Source: JBFHRE01 sp041591895
GTDB taxonomy: Bacteria; Actinomycetota; Acidimicrobiia; Spongiisociales; ZC4RG35
Reading direction: 5' to 3'
DNA length: 15,113 nt
NCBI GenBank assembly: GCA_041591895.1
Contig: JBFHRE010000060.1
Location: 1-15,113, forward strand
Positions 1 to 7,726 of the stretch are shown here, piece after piece; position 1 is the stretch's first letter, and each line of letters opens with the position of its first letter. Under the pieces are notes generated by a model. The model was not told where the DNA came from. It made no database searches and worked only from the letters and a program-made list of their open reading frames with translations. Both the position numbers and the translations under genes were made by a program.

Positions 1-1
1 G

Positions 2-838
<837 letters not shown>

Positions 839-849
839 AGTAGGAGACA

Positions 850-2256
850 ATGGAAGGCAAGCAGGAGACTCAGGTCCACAAGACCTGGATCCATTCGGAC
901 AACTATGTCCCCCGGCGGTTCATCCAGCCGATCCAGAACTTCATGCGGATCGAGGCGTCGTCCGGGGTGATCATGCTGGTGGCGGCCATCGCCGCCATCT
1001 GGTGGGCGAACTCCGCTTTCCATGAGTCGTACGAAGCCTTTCTTCATACCCACTTCGAGCTGAGCTTCGGCTCGTTCCACCTTGAGGAGTCACTCCATCA
1101 CCTGATCAACGACGGGTTGATGGCGATCTTCTTCTTCGTGGTCGGTCTCGAGATCAAGCGCGAGCTGGTCCTTGGCGAGCTCCGGGACCGCAAAGCGGCG
1201 ATGCTGCCGGTGATGGCTGCCCTGGGAGGAATGATCGTTCCGGCTCTGATCTACGCGTCGTTCAACCTCGGAAACCCTGAAGCCATGCGTGGCTGGGGTG
1301 TGCCGATGGCCACCGACATCGCCTTCAGCCTGGGAGTGCTCTCATTGCTCGGCAAGCGGGTTCCTTCGGGTGCCAAGCTGTTCCTGTTGGCACTCGCCAT
1401 CGCCGACGACCTCGGTGGGATCCTGGTCATCGCCGTGTTCTACACCTCCGACCTCAGCTTCGGCTGGCTGGCCGTCGGCGTCGCCGGCCTGGTGGCGATC
1501 TGGGCCGCCTCCCGGGTGGGCATCCGAGGCCATGCCTTCTACCTTCCCATCGCATTTGGGGTCTGGTACTGCTTCTTGGAGTCGGGCGTCCACGCAACCG
1601 TGGCCGGCGTCGCCCTCGGGTTCCTCACGCCGGCCCGGCCGATGTACAGCGTCAAAGAACTGGACCGCAAGGCCCGTCTGATCCTGGACGCCTATCCCGC
1701 CGACGACTCGACCACCGAGGCTCGGGAACACGCCGACCACGAGGCCCTGATGCTGTCGGAGATCTCACGCGAGTCGGTGGCTCCGCTCATCCGCAACGAG
1801 CACCGGCTGGCCACTTGGAGCTCGTTCGCGATCATCCCGATCTTCGCCCTGGCCAACGCAGGCGTCACCTTCGGAGACACCAAGATCACCGAGGCGCTCA
1901 CCACCCCGGTCGCCTTGGGCGTGGCCTTCGGCCTGGTGATCGGCAAGACGGTCGGCATCACCCTCTTCACCTGGCTGGCGGTCAAGTTCAACCTGGGACG
2001 GCTCCCGCACGGAGCCACGTGGCGTCACATGGTCGGCACCGCAGCCACGGCCGGAATCGGGTTCACAGTCGCCCTGTTCATCACCGTGCTGGCGTACAAC
2101 GACGTGGTGCTGGCGAACGACGCCAAGGTCGGGATCTTCGCCGGCTCGCTCGTGGCGGGTCTGCTCGGAGTGGCGATCCTCTCCACCGCCAAGCCCGCCC
2201 CGACCCCGGCCACCGTCGAGGGAGCACCGGGCGAGTTGGTCGAAGCCACCGTCTGA
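850..2256 (+). CDS. nhaA: Na+/H+ antiporter NhaA
   Basis: Inner-membrane secondary antiporter that exports Na+ or Li+ in exchange for protons and so serves pH and sodium homeostasis. The 468-residue product carries the NhaA ion-binding elements: ATDIAFSLG with D156 (equivalent to E. coli D133) and the paired aspartates D186-D187 in ALAIADDLGG (equivalent to D163-D164). The ESGVHATVAG segment with H248 corresponds to the E. coli H225 region. About eleven hydrophobic segments run from residue 38 to 455. It is about 80 residues longer than the E. coli protein because of an N-terminal extension and a charged loop at about 263-325, seen in longer NhaA homologues. An AGGAGA Shine-Dalgarno at 842-847 lies very close (2 bases) to the ATG. 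It is followed by a strong terminator at 2279-2302. The link to the aldolase upstream is by spacing only. Confidence 0.96.
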   Translation: MEGKQETQVHKTWIHSDNYVPRRFIQPIQNFMRIEASSGVIMLVAAIAAIWWANSAFHESYEAFLHTHFELSFGSFHLEESLHHLINDGLMAIFFFVVGLEIKRELVLGELRDRKAAMLPVMAALGGMIVPALIYASFNLGNPEAMRGWGVPMATDIAFSLGVLSLLGKRVPSGAKLFLLALAIADDLGGILVIAVFYTSDLSFGWLAVGVAGLVAIWAASRVGIRGHAFYLPIAFGVWYCFLESGVHATVAGVALGFLTPARPMYSVKELDRKARLILDAYPADDSTTEAREHADHEALMLSEISRESVAPLIRNEHRLATWSSFAIIPIFALANAGVTFGDTKITEALTTPVALGVAFGLVIGKTVGITLFTWLAVKFNLGRLPHGATWRHMVGTAATAGIGFTVALFITVLAYNDVVLANDAKVGIFAGSLVAGLLGVAILSTAKPAPTPATVEGAPGELVEATV

Positions 2257-2278
2257 CCTACCTCATTTCGCCTCATCC

Positions 2279-2309
2279 GGTCAGGGCCTTCGGGCCCTGA
2301 CCTTGTTTC
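2279..2309 (+). terminator. intrinsic terminator after nhaA
   Basis: A perfect 10-base-pair stem (2279-2288 with 2293-2302) is closed by a TTCG tetraloop in the favoured C(TTCG)G context and followed by TTGTTT at 2303-2308. It sits 23 bases after the nhaA stop and 35 bases before the next start, so it should separate the aldolase-nhaA unit from the genes that follow. Confidence 0.85.
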
Positions 2310-2320
2310 GCGGCCCCGGG

Positions 2321-2331
2321 TAGGATCGGAG
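2321..2331 (+). promoter_or_regulatory. candidate -10 and ribosome binding site for the zinc-ribbon gene
   Basis: TAGGAT at 2321-2326 fits the actinobacterial TAnnnT -10 pattern and lies just after the nhaA terminator, where a new promoter is needed. GGAG at 2328-2331 sits 5 bases before the ATG at 2337. If TAGGAT is the -10, the transcript would start around 2333 and lack the GGAG, so only one of the two readings may be functional. No clear -35 is visible. Confidence 0.35.
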
Positions 2332-2336
2332 ACACC

Positions 2337-2495
2337 ATGATCCCGCCCCAGGAAATCTCGTGCGTGGACTGCGGAGGAGTGGCGTCGCTGATCAGCTACC
2401 TCCCGGAAGACGGTGAGGTAGAGCCCGGAACGGCCGTCGCCTACCGGTGCGCCGATTGCCTCGAGCGTTTCGACGTGGTCCTCGAAGAGGATTGA
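2337..2495 (+). CDS. small C4 zinc-ribbon protein, 52 aa
   Basis: A short gene encoding a 52-residue acidic protein with two CxxC knuckles, C9-x2-C12 and C38-x2-C41, separated by 25 residues. This is the layout of a zinc ribbon that binds one Zn2+ through four cysteines. The ATG at 2337 has GGAG 5 bases upstream, and the frame ends in TGA at 2493-2495. It lies between the nhaA terminator and the DUF4331 gene, a gap otherwise 320 bases long. Its specific role cannot be read from the sequence: such mini-ribbons occur in nucleic-acid-binding proteins, redox-sensing proteins and protein partners. Being upstream of a putative metal-transport cluster may or may not matter. The paired cysteine motifs make a real gene likely. 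Confidence 0.7.
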   Translation: MIPPQEISCVDCGGVASLISYLPEDGEVEPGTAVAYRCADCLERFDVVLEED

Positions 2496-2519
2496 CCTTC
2501 AAACCAATCCGGATACGAG
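2492..2519 (+). promoter_or_regulatory. possible promoter for the DUF4331 gene
   Basis: TTGACC at 2492-2497 matches five of six bases of the -35 consensus. TACGAG at 2514-2519, after a 16-base spacer, is a weak -10 (three of six). It lies about 60 bases before the DUF4331 start, and the -35 overlaps the zinc-ribbon stop codon. This is a guess based on consensus only. Confidence 0.3.
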
Positions 2520-2576
2520 TCCTCTCCGAACAGGGGACGTGCTGCCGACGTCCGGCGGCACGGAAGGAGAGAGATC

Positions 2577-3695
2577 ATGCGATTCAAGACGTGGGTGAGA
2601 CCCGCGCTCGTCACCGGCCTGGCGCTTGCCCTGGCCGCTCCCATCGCCATCTCCGGAGCTGCCGACCACCTCGACAGCCCGGCAGTCAGCGGACGCACGG
2701 ACATCGACATCAACGACGTCTACGTGTTCGAGGGAGCGAATCCTGCAAACACCGTGCTCGCGATGACGGTGTCCCCGCTCGCCGGGGCGGGCACCAGGTT
2801 CGGCGACAAGGACACGGTCGGGTACCAACTCCGAATCGACAACACCGGAGACGCGATCGAGGACATCACCTATCAGGTGGACTTCATAGACCAGGACAAC
2901 GGCGGCCAGAAGGCTCAGGTCCGGCGAGTGGCGGGGGCCAAGGCCCAGCGCCTCGAGCCCGTGGGCCGCACCGTCGCCGCGGGGCCGGTCGGAGAGACGT
3001 TGACGGTCAAGAACGGCGGCCGGTTCTTCAGCGGGCTGCGTTCCGACCCCTTCTTCTTCGACCTGTCTGGGTTCAGAGGGACGGTCGAGGGGATCGGTGA
3101 CGATGCACTCGGCAACATGCCGACCGACTTCTTCGCCGACCTCAACACCCTCGCCATCGTGATCGAGGTTCCTGACTCGATGCTGGGCCGCAACATCGCG
3201 GTCTGGGCGACGACCTCGGCGCCGAACTCGTCCGGGGTGTGGACCCAGGCCGACCGCATGGGTCGACCGGCCATCAACACCGTCGTCAACAGCAGCGGAC
3301 CGCTGGTGCAGGCCCCGTCCGGCAACAAGGCCCTGTTCAACGCCGGTCATCCGAAGAACGATGCGGTGTTCACCGATGCAGTCATCCACGCGTTGCAGGT
3401 GTTCTCGTCGCTCGACAGCGAAGGCTCTTACTCGGACGCGCAGGCAGCCGCCCTCGCCGGCGTGCTTCTCCCTGACGTGATCCGGTACGACACCTCCACG
3501 GCTGCGGCGGGACCGCTCAACGGACGCGCCCTGGCCGACGACGTGATCGACATCGAGTTGCGAATCGTCACCGGCGGTGACCCGCTGGGACTGTTCGCCG
3601 ACCGGGACGCCGATGGCGGCGTGAACAGCGATGGCGTCGGACCCCACTCCGACTACCTGTCGTCGTTCCCCTACCTCGGCATCCCGCACAGCTGA
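2577..3695 (+). CDS. secreted DUF4331 family protein
   Basis: A 372-residue protein with a Sec signal peptide: basic MRFKTWVRP, hydrophobic core at about residues 9-26, and likely cleavage after SGA near residue 28. The mature N-terminus begins ADHLDSPAVSGRTDIDINDVYVFEG, the signature opening of DUF4331. That family is widespread, exported and poorly characterised, with a predicted beta-rich fold. The C-terminus contains the aspartate-rich stretch DRDADGGVNSDGVGPHSDY, which could bind divalent cations, and the family-like ending FPYLGIPHS. AAGGAGA at 2564-2570, 6 bases before the ATG, is the best ribosome binding site in the window, suggesting high expression. A hairpin follows the stop, then a TPR gene and a NicO-type transporter on the same strand. 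Biochemical function is unknown; an envelope role linked to the transporter is inference from neighbours. Confidence 0.9.
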   Translation: MRFKTWVRPALVTGLALALAAPIAISGAADHLDSPAVSGRTDIDINDVYVFEGANPANTVLAMTVSPLAGAGTRFGDKDTVGYQLRIDNTGDAIEDITYQVDFIDQDNGGQKAQVRRVAGAKAQRLEPVGRTVAAGPVGETLTVKNGGRFFSGLRSDPFFFDLSGFRGTVEGIGDDALGNMPTDFFADLNTLAIVIEVPDSMLGRNIAVWATTSAPNSSGVWTQADRMGRPAINTVVNSSGPLVQAPSGNKALFNAGHPKNDAVFTDAVIHALQVFSSLDSEGSYSDAQAAALAGVLLPDVIRYDTSTAAAGPLNGRALADDVIDIELRIVTGGDPLGLFADRDADGGVNSDGVGPHSDYLSSFPYLGIPHS

Positions 3696-3703
3696 GCGAG
3701 ATC

Positions 3704-3731
3704 GGAGGGGGCGGCACCGGTCGCCCCCTCC
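3704..3731 (+). terminator. hairpin after the DUF4331 gene
   Basis: A perfect 10-base-pair GC-rich stem (3704-3713 with 3722-3731) with an 8-base loop starts 8 bases after the DUF4331 stop. It is followed by ATTCCTCCCC rather than a clear T run, and the TPR gene starts only 10 bases later. It could be a leaky terminator or an mRNA 3'-end stabiliser that makes DUF4331 protein more abundant than the downstream products. Confidence 0.55.
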
Positions 3732-3741
3732 ATTCCTCCCC

Positions 3742-5028
3742 ATGAGACGCACGATCCTCCTCACCGTCATGGCGATCGCCATCGCACTCGGGACCACGTA
3801 CGGCCTCGCTGCCGCCTCAACTCCCGCCTCACCTGTGACCATCCGCTCGGGTGAGCCCGACCCGACCGAGCTCGACCGCCTGATCGCCTCGAGCGAAGTC
3901 GCCCTCCGGGCCGAACCGGTCCACCTCCAGTACTTCGACCTCGGCCGCCTCTACCTGACACGGGCTCACCTGTGGTCGGCGGTGACCGACTACGAACGTG
4001 CGGTCGACCTGCTGACCCATGCCCACGACATCGATCCCGACCCGGCCACTTCGATCGAACTGGGCAACGCCCTCGTCGCAGTCCACGATTTCGCCGGAGC
4101 GCTCGAGGCCGTGGCCCCGATCCGCCGCTCGTCGCCTGAGTCGAACGCCGCAGCCGGCGTGGAGTTCGATGCATTGATCGGGCTCGGTCGAGACGTGCGG
4201 GCCGCAACCGCGCTCGACGAACTGCTGGCCGCGCATCCGGAGGAGCCGGCGATACTGGTGCGGGCCGCCCTCCTCGCCTGGCAAGGTGGGAATGCCGGTC
4301 AGGCCGTGGAATCGTCGGAACTCGCCGCCCGACGAGCAGTCGACGCCGGGCTCTCCAATCGTGAGCGCTCTTTCTACCTGAGTGTCGCCGGCCGATATGC
4401 CTTCGCGGCCGGAGACATCAGGTCGGCGCTCGATCTTCTCACGCAAGCCGTCGACATCTATCCCGACGCGGCTGGCGGGTGGCTCGCGCTCGCCCGAGCC
4501 CACGCCGCCGCGGGCCACTTGGATAGCGCGTTGGCAGCGGGTGAGCGAGCCGCCGGTCTGGTGCCCGACCCGGAGGCCCTCGGCCTGCTCGCCGATCTGC
4601 ACCTCGCCACCGGCGACGAGGCCAGGGCCGCCGAGCAACTCAGGATCGTCGATGTCATTGCCGACCTCGGGCACGAGGCATATCGGCGGCAGATCCTCAC
4701 GGTCTGGCTCGACCACGGGCGCCACCCAGAGGAGGCACTCGCTCTCGCCCGCGAGGAGATCGCCGCCCGCCCCGACCGGCAGGCTCATCTCCTACTCGCT
4801 CGAGCCTTGTTGCTGAACGGCCGGATCGACGAGGCGACTCGGCAGGCCGAACTCTCGATCGGGCCGGCCGACGCATCCATGTGGTACCACGCCGGTGTCG
4901 TCGCCCAGGCCGCCGGAGACGACGTCGTGGCCGTCGAACGGTTCGAGGTCGCCTATGACCTCAATCCCTCTTTTCACCCGAGGTTTGGGATCGACCTCGC
5001 CATCCGACTCGAAGGGAACCGACCGTGA
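3742..5028 (+). CDS. exported TPR-repeat protein
   Basis: A 428-residue protein with an N-terminal hydrophobic export signal or anchor (MRRTILLTVMAIAIALGTTYGLAAAS, residues 1-26). An alanine- and leucine-rich helical repeat domain follows. Several repeats have TPR character, such as YFDLGRLYLTRAHLWSAVTDYERAVDLL, the GRYAFAAGDIRSALDLLTQAVDIYPD unit, the GWLALARAHAAAGHLDSALAAGERAAGLVPD unit, and a C-terminal unit ending VERFEVAYDLNPSF. TPR domains bind partner proteins. The frame is open further upstream to 3631, but that part overlaps the DUF4331 coding end, so the ATG at 3742 with its signal sequence is preferred. No Shine-Dalgarno precedes it; the upstream bases are C-rich. Its TGA overlaps the GTG of the transporter gene by four bases, implying coupled translation. 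A scaffold or assembly role for the transporter or DUF4331 protein is inference. Confidence 0.85.
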   Translation: MRRTILLTVMAIAIALGTTYGLAAASTPASPVTIRSGEPDPTELDRLIASSEVALRAEPVHLQYFDLGRLYLTRAHLWSAVTDYERAVDLLTHAHDIDPDPATSIELGNALVAVHDFAGALEAVAPIRRSSPESNAAAGVEFDALIGLGRDVRAATALDELLAAHPEEPAILVRAALLAWQGGNAGQAVESSELAARRAVDAGLSNRERSFYLSVAGRYAFAAGDIRSALDLLTQAVDIYPDAAGGWLALARAHAAAGHLDSALAAGERAAGLVPDPEALGLLADLHLATGDEARAAEQLRIVDVIADLGHEAYRRQILTVWLDHGRHPEEALALAREEIAARPDRQAHLLLARALLLNGRIDEATRQAELSIGPADASMWYHAGVVAQAAGDDVVAVERFEVAYDLNPSFHPRFGIDLAIRLEGNRP

Positions 5029-6455
5029 AACGATTGCTGTTCACATCCGCGGTCTCACTGACCGCCCTGCTGTTCACCGCCGCCCCCGCTTTGGCGCATC
5101 CGCTCGGAAACTTCACCACGAACGTCCACCTCGGAATCCACGTCCAAGCGCAGGAGGCCGCGGTTCTCCTGGTGGTCGACATGGCGGAAATCCCGGCGTT
5201 CAGGGAACGGTCCGGCATCGACACCGACGGCAATGGCACGCTGGCTGGAGTCGAACTCACCGAATACGCGGATCGGAAGTGCGCCGAACACGTCGAGGAG
5301 ATCGGACTCCTGCAGGGCCGCTCGGCCGTCGCACTGGTCTCCGGGGGATCCGAGGCGGCCGAAAGGGCCGGACAGGGCGGTCTAACCACACTCCGGCTCG
5401 AATGCCGCTACCGGGCCGCCGTCGATCGTGCGGCGCCACTCGAGATCCACAATCGGGTCTACGAAGACCGTTTGGGTTGGGCCGAGATCGTTGCGACCGG
5501 GGAGATGGGCGGACCGGACGTCCTCGCCACCTCGCCGTCTGATGAGCTGAGGAGCTACCCGCCAGGCGGTCGCATGGACGTCCGAGAGGCGACTCTGCTG
5601 TCGGGTGGGGCGGTCGCATCCCCAGCCGGCGACCCAGCCGGCGACCCAGCCGGCGACCCAGCCGGCGATGACGGCGAACCCGGGCTCATCACACGCCTCG
5701 AACGCGCCTTCGCCCAGGCCGGGACCCCGGCCGGGGCAGCTGTCGCCCTGTCGTCCGCCATTGCCCTGGGGGCAGGCCACGCCCTGGCTCCCGGCCACGG
5801 GAAGACCTTGATGGCCGCCTATCTGGTCGGCCGACGGGGAACGGCCCGCCAGGCGGCGGGGCTCGGGTTGGCGGTTGCGATCTCCCATACGCTCGGGGTT
5901 GGGATCCTCGGCGTCATCACCACGGTCGCCTCGTCTGCCTTTCAGCCTGACGCCGTCTACCCCTGGCTGTCCGGCGTCTCGGCGCTCGTCGTCACCGGTC
6001 TGGGGCTGGCGATGCTGTGGCGGGTGTACCGGTCACGATCGCACGGGCGGGGTCACCATGGACACGGCCACGACCACGACCACGACCACCACCACGACCA
6101 CGACCACACCCGTCGGCTGCCCGAGACCGGAGGCTCGCTGGGCTGGAAATCGCTGGCGGCCATCGGACTCGCCGGAGGCCTGGTCCCTTCGGCCTCGGCC
6201 CTCGTCTTGCTGCTGGGAGCAGTCTCCATCGGCCGCCCGCTCTTCGGGCTCGCGTTGGTGGCGGCCTTTGGTGTCGGAATGTCGGCGGCGCTCGTCGGAG
6301 CGGGCCTGGCGGCCCTCCGCCTCAGCGAAATCGGGATCCGGCGGCTGAGGGGCAGAGCAGCTCTCGGCCGCCGCTGGATTCCGGTGATCGGCGGATTGGC
6401 TGTGACGTCGGTCGGACTGGTGTTGCTGGGCGGGACGCTCGGTAGGCTGGCCTGA
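5025..6455 (+). CDS. NicO/HupE-like nickel or cobalt transporter with extracytoplasmic EF-hand-like domain
   Basis: A 476-residue membrane protein. Residues 1-24 are a signal peptide ending in ALA. Residues 25-180 form an extracytoplasmic domain opening with HPLGNFTTN, as seen in HupE-like and nickel-transporter proteins. It contains a canonical 12-residue EF-hand-type loop, D66-x-D68-x-N70-G-T72 to E77. Next come a Pro-Ala-Gly-Asp repeat linker (200-215) and a NicO-type transport domain (about 240-476) with about six membrane segments and the metal-site motif GHALAPGHGKT (251-261). Between the third and fourth segments is a His/Asp-rich loop (344-361, ten His), typical of Ni/Co transporters and presumed to bind metal. 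The substrate (Ni2+, Co2+) and direction (uptake or efflux) cannot be settled from sequence. The GTG start overlaps the TPR stop as GTGA. Confidence 0.87.
   Translation: MKRLLFTSAVSLTALLFTAAPALAHPLGNFTTNVHLGIHVQAQEAAVLLVVDMAEIPAFRERSGIDTDGNGTLAGVELTEYADRKCAEHVEEIGLLQGRSAVALVSGGSEAAERAGQGGLTTLRLECRYRAAVDRAAPLEIHNRVYEDRLGWAEIVATGEMGGPDVLATSPSDELRSYPPGGRMDVREATLLSGGAVASPAGDPAGDPAGDPAGDDGEPGLITRLERAFAQAGTPAGAAVALSSAIALGAGHALAPGHGKTLMAAYLVGRRGTARQAAGLGLAVAISHTLGVGILGVITTVASSAFQPDAVYPWLSGVSALVVTGLGLAMLWRVYRSRSHGRGHHGHGHDHDHDHHHDHDHTRRLPETGGSLGWKSLAAIGLAGGLVPSASALVLLLGAVSIGRPLFGLALVAAFGVGMSAALVGAGLAALRLSEIGIRRLRGRAALGRRWIPVIGGLAVTSVGLVLLGGTLGRLA
5622..5669 (+). repeat. four tandem 12-base repeats encoding PAGD
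   Basis: Four consecutive copies of CCAGCCGGCGAC (the last ends in T) encode Pro-Ala-Gly-Asp four times, residues 200-215 of the transporter. Near-perfect nucleotide identity suggests recent expansion by slippage. As a multiple of three, copy number can vary without frameshift. It forms a flexible acidic linker between the extracytoplasmic domain and the first membrane segment. Confidence 0.95.
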
Positions 6456-6467
6456 GACTGCTCAGGC
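6450..6467. terminator. hairpin spanning two convergent stop codons
   Basis: A 7-base-pair stem (6450-6456 with 6461-6467) with loop ACTG contains the transporter TGA on the plus strand and the small protein's TGA on the minus strand. The genes are separated by only 6 bases. There is no T tract on either side, so termination is not assured. Part of the pairing follows automatically from facing TGA and TCA codons. Confidence 0.35.
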
Positions 6468-6641
6468 GGCGAGTCCGAACTCGTCGCCCGGCACCGGCGT
6501 CCGGCGGAAGAGCCGATCGGCGAGTCCGCGGAAGCCAGACCCTGCGGCGAGACGCAGCTGTCTTGCGAGCCGCTCGCGGGCTGCAGCCTGCTGTGCTTCT
6601 GCCATTCGCATTGACACCAGGAAGTCGTAGTGCGTGTTCAT
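6462..6641 (-). CDS. 59-aa protein of unknown function coupled to an ArsR-type regulator
   Basis: A short gene whose ATG overlaps the TGA of the upstream regulator as ATGA, with AGGAG about 9-10 bases upstream inside the regulator's last codons, a classic translational-coupling arrangement. The 59-residue product starts MNTHYDFLVSMRMAEAQQAAARERLARQLR, predicted to form a long, basic, amphipathic helix. An arginine- and glycine-rich stretch and the tail TPVPGDEFGLAA follow. No signal peptide, metal motif or known domain is seen. I do not recognise a family. A coding role is supported by the overlap, the ribosome binding site and a sensible helical composition. It may be a partner or target of the regulator, but nothing in the sequence proves that. 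Confidence 0.65.
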   Translation of the reverse strand: MNTHYDFLVSMRMAEAQQAAARERLARQLRLAAGSGFRGLADRLFRRTPVPGDEFGLAA

Positions 6642-7726
6642 TTCATGTCTCCTGTGGTCATCAGATATCGATCGAGAGTTCCCCGGGCATCGGGCAGCGC
6701 CGAAGTCCGGAGCGAATAGGTAACGCCGTCGGGTCGAATCACGGTCTTCACCAACCCGGCCGACCGGAGAATCCCGACATGGTGGACGACGGTCGACTTC
6801 GCCAGGCCCACCAGCGAGCTCAACTCCCCGAGACCGGCTTCGCCGCCGGCCAACCGGCGCAGGATGCGGAGCCGGCGCTCGTCGGACAGCGCCTTGTGGT
6901 ACGAGACCAACCAGCGGGGCGGAGCGTCTGGATCGTCGTCGAGGTCGTCGTCGGATACCGGGTGGATCACCACCGCCGTGGATCCGAGTTCGAGAACGAT
7001 GGTCCACGGGCGAACGACGACCGACGGGACCAGGACGAGTTCCATGGTCCCCCTCGGGATCTCGTACGAGATGCCGTTGGTCACGTCCTCGATGAGCTGT
7101 TCCGGGCTGAGAATCCCGGTCCGAGCGTCCACCGAGCCGGCAGATCGGGCGAGCACCGCCGGAACATCGATCTCGTGCGACGACTCGATCAGGGCGGTTG
7201 CCATCCGCAGCACGTCGGCGATCTCGCCCCCGAGTCGAGCTCCGTCGGACGAGAGCAACTCGAGCAGGCCATCGGTCGGGCAGCAATCCACGGTCTGGAG
7301 CGCCGATGTCAGGGCGGCTCGGTCTCCGCCCTCGGCGGCCTCGAGCGTGTCGGCATCGGCTCCGAAGCAGAGCCCGGACACCAACACCGGCAGAGCCTCG
7401 CTCAGATCCGCCTGTTCGAGCCACGCCAGCTCGTCGCCGTCGGCCCCGGGCCCGAGAACGGACACCAGGGAGGCGATCTGGAGCCACGGCTGCGGTCGAT
7501 CGCCGCCGAAGGCCGCCGCCCGCTCGCGGAACCCTTCAGGGAGCGCAGCGGCCAGATCCTCGAACCAGGAACGGTCCAGCTCATGGGCATCGAGTTTGTC
7601 GTCGCCGCCCAGCACGGCCCAGAGGGTCACAGCCAGTTCGGCCAGGGGAGACACCGCAGTGCGGACCTTGAACCTGGTCCGGACCGGGGTGAGGTTCCTG
7701 AGTTTCGCTTCCACTGTTTTCACCAT
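6638..7726 (-). CDS. ArsR-type winged-helix regulator with long N-terminal domain
   Basis: A 362-residue transcription regulator. The C-terminal segment (about 275-345) is an ArsR-type winged helix: HKALSDERRLRILRRLAGGEAGLGELSSLVGLAKSTVVHHVGILRSAGLV, followed by a wing and the strand GVTYSLR. No CxC metal site is visible in it. The first 270 residues form a larger domain rich in Leu and Asp, resembling the N-terminal DUF5937-type region of actinobacterial ArsR-family proteins (assignment by memory, moderate). The ATG at 7724-7726 has only weak ribosome-binding signal and lies in a 14-base tandem repeat. The promoter region upstream holds an inverted repeat framing a -10 element, suggesting autoregulation. 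The stop overlaps the start of a 59-residue gene. The ligand is unknown. Confidence 0.85.
   Translation of the reverse strand: MVKTVEAKLRNLTPVRTRFKVRTAVSPLAELAVTLWAVLGGDDKLDAHELDRSWFEDLAAALPEGFRERAAAFGGDRPQPWLQIASLVSVLGPGADGDELAWLEQADLSEALPVLVSGLCFGADADTLEAAEGGDRAALTSALQTVDCCPTDGLLELLSSDGARLGGEIADVLRMATALIESSHEIDVPAVLARSAGSVDARTGILSPEQLIEDVTNGISYEIPRGTMELVLVPSVVVRPWTIVLELGSTAVVIHPVSDDDLDDDPDAPPRWLVSYHKALSDERRLRILRRLAGGEAGLGELSSLVGLAKSTVVHHVGILRSAGLVKTVIRPDGVTYSLRTSALPDARGTLDRYLMTTGDMK

Noticed and set aside
2499..3842. Long minus-strand open frame opposite the DUF4331 gene
   Set aside because: Arg/Val/Asp-rich translation without domains, antisense to a gene with clear homology and signal peptide. 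A typical shadow in high-GC DNA.
3829..4788. Minus-strand 319-codon frame opposite the TPR gene
   Set aside because: No domain or start signal. The plus strand has a signal peptide and TPR-like repeats.
6054..6107. CAC/GAC triplet run as a possible microsatellite or non-coding repeat
   Set aside because: It is in frame and encodes the His/Asp-rich loop expected of NicO-type transporters, so protein function explains it.
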